NCBI RefSeq assembly: GCF_035975855.1
Contig: NZ_CP109055.1
Location: forward strand, 10,540,001-10,604,000
Direction: 5' to 3'
From: Streptomyces sp. NBC_01304
Lineage (GTDB): Bacteria; Actinomycetota; Actinomycetes; Streptomycetales; Streptomycetaceae
DNA: 64,000 nucleotides
Part shown: positions 55,321-63,171 of the stretch, piece after piece
How the letters are laid out: every line of letters begins with the position of its first letter
Numbering within the stretch: the first letter of the stretch is position 1
The notes under the pieces: model-generated
What the model was told of the DNA's origin: nothing
The model's database searches: none
What the model saw: only the letters and a program-made list of their open reading frames with translations
Made by a program: the position numbers and the translations under genes

Positions 55321-56046
55321 TCAGGACGAGTGGACTGGCCGGACGCGGAGCAGTTCCGTGTGCAGCGTGGGCGTGCCGTCGACCGGCGCCGGGTCCTCGG
55401 GAGTGGGCTGGATGCCGCCGGCGGCGATCGTGTCGAGAGTATCCAGGCCGGTGGCGCCGACCGTGCCGAACACGGTGTAGTTCGGCCGCAGTGCGGAGTC
55501 GCCGTACACGACGAAGAACTGCGAACCGTTGGTGTTCGGGCCTGCGTTGGCCATGGCCAGCAGGCCGCGCGCATAGACGCGGCGGGCGCCGGTCGGGTCG
55601 GTCGGCGCCGGGGGCAGGTCCACCGGCAGCTCGTCCTTGTACTTGTAACCCGGCCCGCCTTCGCCCGTACCGGTCGGGTCGCCACACTGCAGGACCTTCA
55701 GCGTGGGATACGCCGTCAGCCGGTGGCACACGGTGCGGTCGTAGAACTGGTGCCGGGCCAGATGTAGGAAGCTCTGCACGGTGCACGGCGCCTTGGCGCG
55801 GTCCAGGCGCAGGGGGAGCGGACCTTGGCTGGTCGGGACGGCGACATCAACCGTGCCACGGCTGGGGGTGTGCCGCGGGTCGGGCGGCAGGGGCACGGGT
55901 CGTGCCGCAGGCTCGTCCGGAGTCTTGGTGTACTGGCAGGGGCCGTGCGTGACCGCCGACGACGGCGGGGCGGCCGCAGTGGCTATGCCGCCTGTCGATG
56001 CCAGTATCGCCGTCGTCACCAACGCGGTTCCCAATGCCCTCTTCAT
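55321..56046 (-). CDS. Secreted cyclophilin-type peptidyl-prolyl isomerase
   Basis: The 241-residue protein has a signal peptide (RALGTALVTTAILASTGG) and a cyclophilin domain: FLHLARHQFYDRTVCHRL (catalytic region), GLLAMANAGPNTNGSQFFVVYGD and FGTVGATGLDTLDTIA. The essential Arg and Phe positions appear changed in places (TVCHRL where many have RVIPGF), as in actinobacterial secreted members. Likely assists folding outside the membrane. Confidence 0.88.
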   Translation of the reverse strand: MKRALGTALVTTAILASTGGIATAAAPPSSAVTHGPCQYTKTPDEPAARPVPLPPDPRHTPSRGTVDVAVPTSQGPLPLRLDRAKAPCTVQSFLHLARHQFYDRTVCHRLTAYPTLKVLQCGDPTGTGEGGPGYKYKDELPVDLPPAPTDPTGARRVYARGLLAMANAGPNTNGSQFFVVYGDSALRPNYTVFGTVGATGLDTLDTIAAGGIQPTPEDPAPVDGTPTLHTELLRVRPVHSS

Positions 56047-56322
56047 CCTGCACGCCCTCTCGTTGATCGACGAGTGCCGGAGCCGTCGCAGTCTAGAGCC
56101 GGGAACCGCCACCGGGAACCGGCCGGCACTCCCGCACCCGTTGGCTCCCAACTCGCCCACAGTCACACCTGGTTGCGTGGAGGAGGTTGGGGTAGAGCGG
56201 GAGGGGCGATGTGCCCCCGGGCACCCGATGACCGACGTAGCTCTCCGTCCCGCCACCCGGCCGCCCGCACAGCTTCGATCGAACCCTGGTAGCCAAGTTG
56301 GGCGGATCGCTAGCCTCTGCCT

Positions 56323-56991
56323 ATGTGTGCGCTGCGCAGGGTTCCTCCGGCGGGTGAGGAGATCCCCCGCGAATTCCGCATCGTCCTGCCCGACATGCGG
56401 CTGTTCCTGGACGACGTCGAGGACGTTCACCGGCTCCTGGGCGAGAGCTGCGACGCGGTGTCCCTGCATGCCGGCAGCGCGCTGGCCGACACCTCCGACG
56501 ACCTACGGGGCGCCACCGCGGCCGAGCTGCGGGACGTCCGACTCCTGTCCCAAAGCCCCGACATTGTCGTCCAGTTGGGGCGGACCTCGGTCATCTACAC
56601 GACGGACGGCCGTGCCGGGGCATGGGAGCTGGCGGCCCGGGTGGAGATGCTGCTCAAGCCCCACACGGGCGCCGACAGTTCGGGGGCCATGCCGCTCTTT
56701 GCCTTGCTGTGTGCTCTCGCCGTGGTGGGAATCGAGCAGCTGGTGCAGTGGCAGTACGGCGCAGCCGCGGTGGCCGGCCTGTTCTTGCTGGCCATCGGGA
56801 TCAGAGTGAAAGCTCCCGGCCGGCGCAGCCGGGGTGGCAAGGTGGTGGTGGAGCCCCTACGCCGCAGCGAGGCCTACGATGCGGCGCGCGAGCGCAAGCA
56901 GCAGATCCGCATCGCGCTGGTGACAGCGTCGGTGAGCATCCCGGTGGCGCTGGTGGCTGCTTGGCTGACGGACTTCTTCGGCCTGAAGTAG
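56323..56991 (+). CDS. Hypothetical membrane protein
   Basis: The 222-residue protein has a soluble N-terminal half (FRIVLPDMRLFLDDVEDVHRLLGE), a tight pair of helices (residues about 123-160) and a last helix near the C terminus (LVTASVSIPVALVAAWL). No family recognised. The ATG at 56323 is the first in a clean frame. Confidence 0.65.
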   Translation: MCALRRVPPAGEEIPREFRIVLPDMRLFLDDVEDVHRLLGESCDAVSLHAGSALADTSDDLRGATAAELRDVRLLSQSPDIVVQLGRTSVIYTTDGRAGAWELAARVEMLLKPHTGADSSGAMPLFALLCALAVVGIEQLVQWQYGAAAVAGLFLLAIGIRVKAPGRRSRGGKVVVEPLRRSEAYDAARERKQQIRIALVTASVSIPVALVAAWLTDFFGLK

Positions 56992-57226
56992 CGGCAACCG
57001 GGACGCCTTCCACCGTGTCGCGGAAGCTGAAGTGGACGTCGGGCTGTACGGCTTGAGGGACGGTGTTCTGATTCGGCTGCTAGAAGTCACGGGCGATCAG
57101 TCGAAGGTCCTCAGGCGCTGGCTCGAGGGCAAGTCGGTCTAGTGCTGCGTTCCTCAAAGAACGTACTGGTAGCGGCGTCGCCAGGGACGGGTCGGTGGTG
57201 CTGGGCGGCCCCAGATCCAGGGCGCG

Positions 57227-57529
57227 GTCCTCGCGGATCGCGCCTACTCCTCCCGCGCGCTCCGCGGACACCTGCGCCGCCGGGGGATCCGTGCTGTCAT
57301 TCCGCAGCCCGCCGATCAGATCAAGCATCGCCTGCGGCGCGGACGAGCGGGAGGCCGCCCACCAAGTTTTGATCCTGAGACATACAAGCAGCGCAACACT
57401 GTCGAGTGATGTATCAACCGCCTCAAGCAATGGCGCGGGTTGGCCATGCGAACGGACAAGCTTGCCATCTCCTACGAGGTCCCTCTTCACCTCGCCGCCA
57501 TCCTGATCTGGACTCGACCGCGCAATGTC
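57227..57529 (+). pseudogene. IS5-family transposase C-terminal fragment with in-frame stop
   Basis: The frame reads VLADRAYSSRALRGHLRRRG, then IRAVIPQPADQIKHR, DPETYKQRNTVE, stop (TGA at 57407-57409), CINRLKQWRGLAMRTDKLA and LAAILIWTRPRNV. The conserved pattern has Arg where TGA now stands (NTVERCIN), the catalytic Glu region. The first half of the transposase is gone. Inactive. Confidence 0.85.
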
Positions 57530-57580
57530 GAGAACTCCAGCTCGAAGCAGTGACTTCGGGCTCGATCGCGTCACGCATGG

Positions 57581-57799
57581 CTACTCGCTGACGGCCTCAA
57601 TCTGCTCCCAGTCCGTGGGCGTACCAGGGCCCCCGTAGGGGGCTACGTACTGGTAGAGCGTTCCTTCCGCAGGCCCTTTGGGCAGGGCATCTCCAGGCCA
57701 CACGGCGTCACATTCGTCGCAGACCCACAGGCGGCGGTTGTTCTTGATCAATCGGAATGCCGATACGTCACCGACATTGCACCGAGTACACAAAGCCAC
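57581..57799 (-). CDS. Small zinc-ribbon-like protein
   Basis: The 72-residue protein has two CxxC knuckles, CTRC and CDEC, 26 residues apart, as in zinc ribbons. The GTG start has a strong GAGAGGGGG six bases upstream, which decides it over an upstream TTG. Family and partner unknown. Confidence 0.65.
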   Translation of the reverse strand: MALCTRCNVGDVSAFRLIKNNRRLWVCDECDAVWPGDALPKGPAEGTLYQYVAPYGGPGTPTDWEQIEAVSE

Positions 57800-58005
57800 G
57801 AAACGCCCCCTCTCGCCAATCCCACTGCCACGCAACTATCCCAGGAAGACCTAAGAACCCTGCACCGAGCTACGCGTTCTGCAGTCCAGGAGACAGCTCC
57901 TAGCCGGACTCCACATCGCGGGCATCTTCCTCTGGTCCGCGAGATGGGGCCGTCTCCATGGGACCCGCATGCACGCCTGATCGGCCGGCGGGAAAGACTG
58001 CGCAG

Positions 58006-58521
58006 GTGCTGATCAGACGCGAGACCCCCGCCGACCTGTCCGCCGTCCGTGCGGTGACCATCGCCTCCTCCTACAAACCGCACGAGGCGGAACCGGTAGA
58101 GGTGATTTTGCGGGACGAATTACAGAAGGGCGATAGCTGGATCCCGGCGCTCTCGATGGTGGCCGAGGAGAAGAACGGCTCGATCATCGGCCATGCTCTG
58201 TGCACCTGGGGCCGAGTCGGTACCGTGCGAGTACCGAACCTCAGCCTGCTCGGTGTTCACTCCGACCATCGGCGCCGCGGCTTCGGAACAGCCCTGGTCC
58301 ACGCCTCGCTCGCTGCAGCGGACGCCCTCGACGCCCCGATGGTCGTCGTCCTCGGCGACCCCGACTTCTTCGGCCGGTTCGGCTTCCGGCCGGGCACAGA
58401 CTTCGGCATCGTTGGCGAGGAACCGGCCTGGGAGCACCTGTTCCAGATCCGCACCCTGACCGCTTACGACCCTTCCGTGCAAGGCGAGTTCATCTATCCG
58501 CACCCCTTCGGCAGCATGTGA
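58006..58521 (+). CDS. GNAT-family N-acetyltransferase
   Basis: The 171-residue protein has the GNAT acetyl-CoA pyrophosphate loop in LGVHSDHRRRGFGTALV and the preceding strand PNLSLLGV. The end VVVLGDPDFFGRFGFRPGTDFGI is typical of YhbS-like members. The GTG at 58006 starts the fold (LIRRETPADLSAVRAVT). Substrate unknown; a single gene amid mobile-element debris. Confidence 0.88.
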   Translation: MLIRRETPADLSAVRAVTIASSYKPHEAEPVEVILRDELQKGDSWIPALSMVAEEKNGSIIGHALCTWGRVGTVRVPNLSLLGVHSDHRRRGFGTALVHASLAAADALDAPMVVVLGDPDFFGRFGFRPGTDFGIVGEEPAWEHLFQIRTLTAYDPSVQGEFIYPHPFGSM

Positions 58522-58768
58522 CGCCGACGTGTCACCAAAGCGAGTCCGGCCTGGCGCGGTGATCCAAACGAAAACGCCCTAGCGGTGCAACTTCGATCGC
58601 AAAACCAGCGCTGAGGGCCCGGCGCCCGAACGGCAGCGCATACGTCGGTACCCGAGCGGCCCGGTGGCCCGGAGCCTGCACGGGCATTGCATGGTCGGTT
58701 GCCAGCGATGTCCCTCGTCGAAGTGGGGTGCGGTTCCTCCAAGGGTCTGGGTGACAAGCACGATTGGC

Positions 58769-59020
58769 CTACTCCGCTAGCTCGGCCAGCCATGGATGTC
58801 CGGGGTGTGTGTGCTCCAGCCACTGGCTGAGACGGCCTCGGCGCGCTCGATCCATCAGTGGCAGCATCGCGTCGAAGTCTGTCTGATCCTTGGGGCGCCT
58901 CGCCTTGGCTTTGAACAGCAGCACCAACTCTGGCATCAGGTAAGGGATACCGTCTGCTGTCCGCTCGATGATCGCGTCATGCGGCAGACGCAGGCGTCGG
59001 TCCCGACGGGCGCTGGACAC
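58769..59020 (-). pseudogene. C-terminal fragment of a nucleotidyltransferase-like protein
   Basis: The frame reads GIPYLMPELVLLFKAKARRP, then KDQTDFDAMLPLMDRARR and WLEHTHPGHPWLAEL. I recall this ending from streptomycete proteins annotated as aminoglycoside/nucleotidyltransferase-like. The N-terminal catalytic part is missing, replaced at about 59030 by an unrelated plus-strand fragment. Confidence 0.5.
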
Positions 59021-59034
59021 CGCACCGGTGGCGC

Positions 59035-59387
59035 AGGGGAAGGAACGGTATCTCTACTTCGCCACTCCCTTTGACGAGCCGTTCCCCTTGCTGTTGGCCA
59101 CCGACATGGCGGACGGGGACCGCGAGGGAGCACTGCGCAAGCTCGCACGCGCCGACAGCACCGAGACCGTCCAGCCGCCCCTGGTCTCCGACTTCGCCAC
59201 AGAGCACTACGGGACGGGCTTGCGCTCCCTCAATCACGTAGAAAAGGACGGCGAGATCGGGCTCAACATCTGGTATGGGATCCGGGACGAGCGGCAGGGC
59301 GTCGACGTGATGGCCATCGTCTCCGGCGAACCGGAACGGCTGCTCGCGGCCAAATGTCGCGGGTCGCGGAGCATGAGCAGTTGGTGA
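59035..59387 (+). pseudogene. C-terminal part of a hypothetical protein, N terminus missing
   Basis: The frame reads QGKERYLYFATPFDEPFPLL, then DFATEHYGTGLRSLNHV and IGLNIWYGIRDERQGVD, and stops at 59387. No plausible start with a ribosome site is present, and it abuts a minus-strand fragment, which suggests a deletion or insertion junction. Family unknown. Confidence 0.45.
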
Positions 59388-59795
59388 TGCTGTGACGTGC
59401 GGTGCTCACTCTTGATGAGCCTCTGATGGTGGCGGGTAGGGCGGGAAGCCGGTGGCTTGGTTCTGCTGTTTTGCTGGCTGCAGTTGAAGTTGCTCAGGGC
59501 GAGCGCAAGCTGTGCTGATCAACTGGGCCGTCGGGAGGGCGGTCGACCGCTGGGGTGTCCTGGCGGTGTCTTGTTGTTGATTCCTTGTGCGCGAGTTGTC
59601 GTTGATGGCGGTTCGGTTCTGCTAGCCCAAGACGTGGGTCTTGTTCGGTGGCAAGCATCAGGCGGTGCAGCCGAGACGTCCGAGAGGAGATGCGGATCGC
59701 TGGTGACGGCAAGGTTCATGTCCTGAAGCTCAGTTTCACCTCAGGAATGGTCTGTTCACGTGAGTGGCGCTGTGCGCTGGGCCACCATGCGTTGC
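59388..59795. other. Intergenic region, no gene recognised
   Basis: About 400 bases with somewhat lower GC and several T-rich runs (GTTCTGCTGTTTTGCTGG). It may contain the promoter of the pentapeptide-repeat gene. No gene or element end was identified. Confidence 0.4.
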
Positions 59796-61124
59796 ATGAA
59801 GCCGAAGATCAGGCGCCTTGCTCTCGTCGTCGGGGGCGTCGTCGCAGCCCTTGGGTACGTCCTTCTGCTGTGGCGGGGGCCGTGGTGGATTGACGGTGCT
59901 CACCTGCGGGAGAAGGGTCTGCAGCCGGCCGACGGTGTCGTCATCACCGGTTTCCGGACCATGTTGGTCGCTGTTGGGGCTGGGGCGATCGCAGGGCTCG
60001 GTCTCTACTACACCCATCGCAACCACCGGCATGCCGAGAAGCTGTACGAGCACGGCCAGGAGCAGTTTGCCCACGTGCGGGAGAAGGACCGTGAGCAGGC
60101 GGAACTGACGCGCGAGGGGCAGGTCACCGAGCGGTACGTCGAAGCGATCAAGCTGCTCGGGTCCAGCAATCTCCACGAACGGCTCGGCGGCATCTACAGC
60201 CTGGAACGCATCATGAACGACAGCGAGAGAGACCACGGGATGGTCGTTGAGGTCCTGTCGGCCTTCGTGCGTACCCCGCCGCCTGAGGGGAGCCGCTCGA
60301 GCGGTGGTACGGGTAAAGGTGCGGACGAGGGCTCGGCGGAAGCGCCGCGCGATCTCCTGGCTGCCGATGTCACTGCGGCCTTGACCGTTCTTGGACGCCA
60401 GCCGGTGCGGCAGGACGATCTTGTGGTCGACCTGCGGGGGTCCCGCCTGGCAGGTGCCACGATTCGCGGTGGGAGCCTGCAGGGTGTGAACCTGCAGGGG
60501 GTCGACCTCACGGGTGCCCGCATCGAGGAAGTAGGGCTGGCCGGCGCCCAATTGGGGTCGGCGACGCTGACCGGGGCCAGTATCTGGAAAGGCGACTTGG
60601 CCTATGCGATCGCTCCGGGGGCTGACTTGACCGGGGTGCATGTCGCGGATACGAAGTTCACGAACGTGGTCCTGTCGAACGCGCTCCTGGTGGGAGCGGA
60701 CCTTTCGTACGTTGACCTCAGTCATGCATTTCTGCACGGCGCCGATCTGACAGGCGCCGTCCTCACCAAGGCGGTTCTGCGGTATGCGAGTTTGGAGCAT
60801 GCCGTTTTGAAGGGGGCGAAGCTGGAGGGCGCGGATCTAGCGCATGCTGACCTGGTGGGTGCGAAGCTCCCAGATGCAGACCTCACCGGGGCCGTGCTGA
60901 GCAGGGCCAACCTGGCGCACGCGGACCTTACGGATGCCCGACTTGCTGCGGCCGATCTCAGTGACGTCCAGGGGCTGAGCATCCGCCAGTTGCTCAAGGC
61001 GCACATCAGCAGCGACACGAACCTGCCTGAGAAACTGGCCGATGACCCGCAGGTCCGGAGACGGATCGCCGAATGTGATGCCGCCGAGACGAAGAACGGT
61101 CCCGACGGAGGGGCCGATGGGTAG
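59796..61124 (+). CDS. Membrane-anchored pentapeptide-repeat protein
   Basis: The 442-residue protein has two N-terminal helices (about residues 8-26 and 50-66). A charged helical segment follows with RYVEAIKLLGSSNLHERLGGIYSLERI, a hallmark of this bacterial group. About 35 pentapeptide repeats come next (GADLTGAVLTKAVL, GADLAHADLVGAKL), forming a right-handed beta-helix. Starts at 59760 (GTG) and 59787 are alternatives. It stands 300 bases upstream of the ABC three-component genes on the same strand and may belong with them, but this is inference. Confidence 0.85.
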   Translation: MKPKIRRLALVVGGVVAALGYVLLLWRGPWWIDGAHLREKGLQPADGVVITGFRTMLVAVGAGAIAGLGLYYTHRNHRHAEKLYEHGQEQFAHVREKDREQAELTREGQVTERYVEAIKLLGSSNLHERLGGIYSLERIMNDSERDHGMVVEVLSAFVRTPPPEGSRSSGGTGKGADEGSAEAPRDLLAADVTAALTVLGRQPVRQDDLVVDLRGSRLAGATIRGGSLQGVNLQGVDLTGARIEEVGLAGAQLGSATLTGASIWKGDLAYAIAPGADLTGVHVADTKFTNVVLSNALLVGADLSYVDLSHAFLHGADLTGAVLTKAVLRYASLEHAVLKGAKLEGADLAHADLVGAKLPDADLTGAVLSRANLAHADLTDARLAAADLSDVQGLSIRQLLKAHISSDTNLPEKLADDPQVRRRIAECDAAETKNGPDGGADG

Positions 61125-61421
61125 CGTCACGACGGCCATGTCAGGGGCTCGGGACGCTGTGCCCGGTATGTCTTGAAGAGCCGTCGAGCCGACTGCAGCA
61201 GCGGTTGTTGCAGTGCTGTTCGGCACGTCCTCGCAGGTGACAAAGGGTGATCACCTGAGCGCTGTGCGTCGGTTGTGAGATGTTAGGTTACGCCGATGGG
61301 GGAGCGGTGGGCTGGTTCGTGGGGATGGCGACAGCCGCCGACACCGTAGGCCGTCGTGGCTGTCATGCCGGCATGGCAGGGGAACGGTCCGTCAGTACAG
61401 GCTCGACCGCAAGTGGGGAAC
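61125..61421. other. Intergenic region before the ABC three-component unit
   Basis: Nearly 300 bases without a recognised gene. A frame through the last 60 bases may be the true start of the next gene (ATG 61365). No terminator was evident after the pentapeptide gene, so co-transcription is possible. Confidence 0.4.
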
Positions 61422-62660
61422 GTGGCGCAAGCAGGGTCGCATTCGGCGGCAGGCCAGATGACCGGATACCTCTACCAGTGCGAACTGGCCCTGCTGGAAC
61501 TTGCCCGGCGCAGCTGGGACGACATCACGGTCGAAGTCCGTATGGAAGTCCTCGACGACATCGAGTTCCTGCGCGAACAGACGGATGATCCACACGAACT
61601 TCTGCAGTCCAAGCACCGTGAGAAAGCCGGGCGGTTGAGTGAGACCGGCAAGGACTTCTGGCGTTCCGTCGCCTCGTGGATCGACGCGCTGAGCGCACTG
61701 GATCGTCTGTCCGCCGGGAGCATGCCGATGCTGCGGCTGGTCACCACTCAGCTGGCGGCTGACGACACCTTTCTGTACCAGCTTCGCGCCGGCCCCGAGC
61801 GCTCCGTGGACGACGCCCTGGCCGGCATGGAACGGGTCGCCCGGGCTGACGATCCCGGCAATACGGCCGTGGACCGCAGGAAGTTCATGGAGCTCACGGC
61901 CGCTCAGCGCTACCGGCTGGTCGCCGCCATCGAGATCAACGACGCGTCCCCGCTGATGTCAGACCTCGACTCTAGTCTGGCCCGGATACTGGGGATCAGG
62001 CCTGGCCAGCACGCCCGCGCCGTCCTCGAGGACATCAAGGGGTGGTGGTACGGCGTGGCCGTCGAGTTGTTGGACAAGAACCGTGCGCGGGTCTCGGTCA
62101 CCGCCCAGGAGCTGCAGTGCCGCATGGAGGAGATCACCGACCGATTTGCGGGAAAGAACCTGCCCATCACCGAGACGTTGCGCCGTCTCACTGATGCCGA
62201 GATCGCCGCGTACGGGGACGATTTGGTCGTTGCCCAGATGCAGTGGATCGGTCTGAAGAACCGCACCGTCGCCACCCACCTGCGGGACTACCACTACGCC
62301 CGCGCTCAGCGCTCCGTATGGCTGCGTACCTTCAAGATCACTGAAGAGGGGCTTGAGGACTACGAGCGGCGCCTGTGGGACGAGTGGGATCACGTTTTCA
62401 CCCGGCACACCGACGACGTCGAGGACGATACCCCCGCGGCGCAGCGCAAGACCGTCGGCAAGCGTGTCCTGGACGACACCATGGACAAGGCTGCCGACAT
62501 GCCCGCCCGGCCCGGCAGCACCACCGAAGGCTGGATCGGCCGCGGCACCATGCACAGCCTCGCAGGCCGGGCACAGAACGCCGGTGACGATGAGTCCGTC
62601 GGCTGGCACCCCGACTACCCCGACCTGTGCCAAAGCCACAACGAGTCGCAGGGCCAGTGA
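61422..62660 (+). CDS. ABC three-component (ABC-3C) system effector: nuclease-like domain plus C-terminal domain
   Basis: About 412 residues. The N-terminal region reads AAGQMTGYLYQCELALLELA, then ITVEVRMEVLDDIEF, ELLQSKHREKAGRL and DFWRSVASWIDAL. The spacing E...DD...QxKH fits the PD-(D/E)xK-like nuclease core found in Cap4/DUF4297-type effectors. The rest (GIRPGQHARAVLEDIKGWWY, LRDYHYARAQRSVWL) matches the C-terminal domain of ABC-3C effectors, which couples them to the ATPase. The start is uncertain: GTG 61422, ATG 61365 and ATG 61458 are all possible. Two bases separate it from the middle-component gene. Confidence 0.7.
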   Translation: MAQAGSHSAAGQMTGYLYQCELALLELARRSWDDITVEVRMEVLDDIEFLREQTDDPHELLQSKHREKAGRLSETGKDFWRSVASWIDALSALDRLSAGSMPMLRLVTTQLAADDTFLYQLRAGPERSVDDALAGMERVARADDPGNTAVDRRKFMELTAAQRYRLVAAIEINDASPLMSDLDSSLARILGIRPGQHARAVLEDIKGWWYGVAVELLDKNRARVSVTAQELQCRMEEITDRFAGKNLPITETLRRLTDAEIAAYGDDLVVAQMQWIGLKNRTVATHLRDYHYARAQRSVWLRTFKITEEGLEDYERRLWDEWDHVFTRHTDDVEDDTPAAQRKTVGKRVLDDTMDKAADMPARPGSTTEGWIGRGTMHSLAGRAQNAGDDESVGWHPDYPDLCQSHNESQGQ

Positions 62661-62662
62661 CC

Positions 62663-63139
62663 ATGACCAACCATCGCGTCCCCGAAGCGCAGGCCCTGCT
62701 CAACACGGCCTTCGGCGCCTACCTTTTGGCCACCAGCGTCCACGCCGCCACCAAGAAGGCCGACCGCCCCCTGCCCTGGCCCAGCGCCTTCCTCGTCCTG
62801 CCGTTCGTGCTGCCTGCCGACACCCGCAAGGACCTGCCCGCCCAGGCTGTCCAGTCCATGGCCGCCTGGCTCACCGAACACCCCCAGCACCAGGCCGCCT
62901 TTGCGCAGCGGGCCGCCACACTGACCGAATACACCCGAGCCAGCCTGCGTACCGCCGTCCGCCACCACGCCCTTGAGGTCACAGAGTCAGGGCTGTGCTG
63001 CCCCCGTACGCCAAAGGTCGCCTCGGCGGCAGCGAGCGAGGAAGTCGCGGACTGCGCCCGCCGCGCCGGCCTTATCGGCCGCTGGCTTGCCGTCGTCGAG
63101 CCCGCCCTTGCCTTCAACCTTCTCGGCGTCCGCCCCTGA
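62663..63139 (+). CDS. ABC three-component system middle component
   Basis: The 158-residue helical protein reads NTAFGAYLLATSVHAATKKADRPLPW, with FLVLPFVLPADTRKDLP, TEYTRASLRTAVRHHAL and AFNLLGVRP. This is the small subunit pattern of ABC-3C systems (middle component), which bridges the effector and the ATPase. ATG at 62663, two bases after the effector stop. By analogy only, it senses or transmits a signal. Confidence 0.7.
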   Translation: MTNHRVPEAQALLNTAFGAYLLATSVHAATKKADRPLPWPSAFLVLPFVLPADTRKDLPAQAVQSMAAWLTEHPQHQAAFAQRAATLTEYTRASLRTAVRHHALEVTESGLCCPRTPKVASAAASEEVADCARRAGLIGRWLAVVEPALAFNLLGVRP

Positions 63140-63171
63140 CCACCTCTCCACAAAGGAGCCCCAGAACCACC

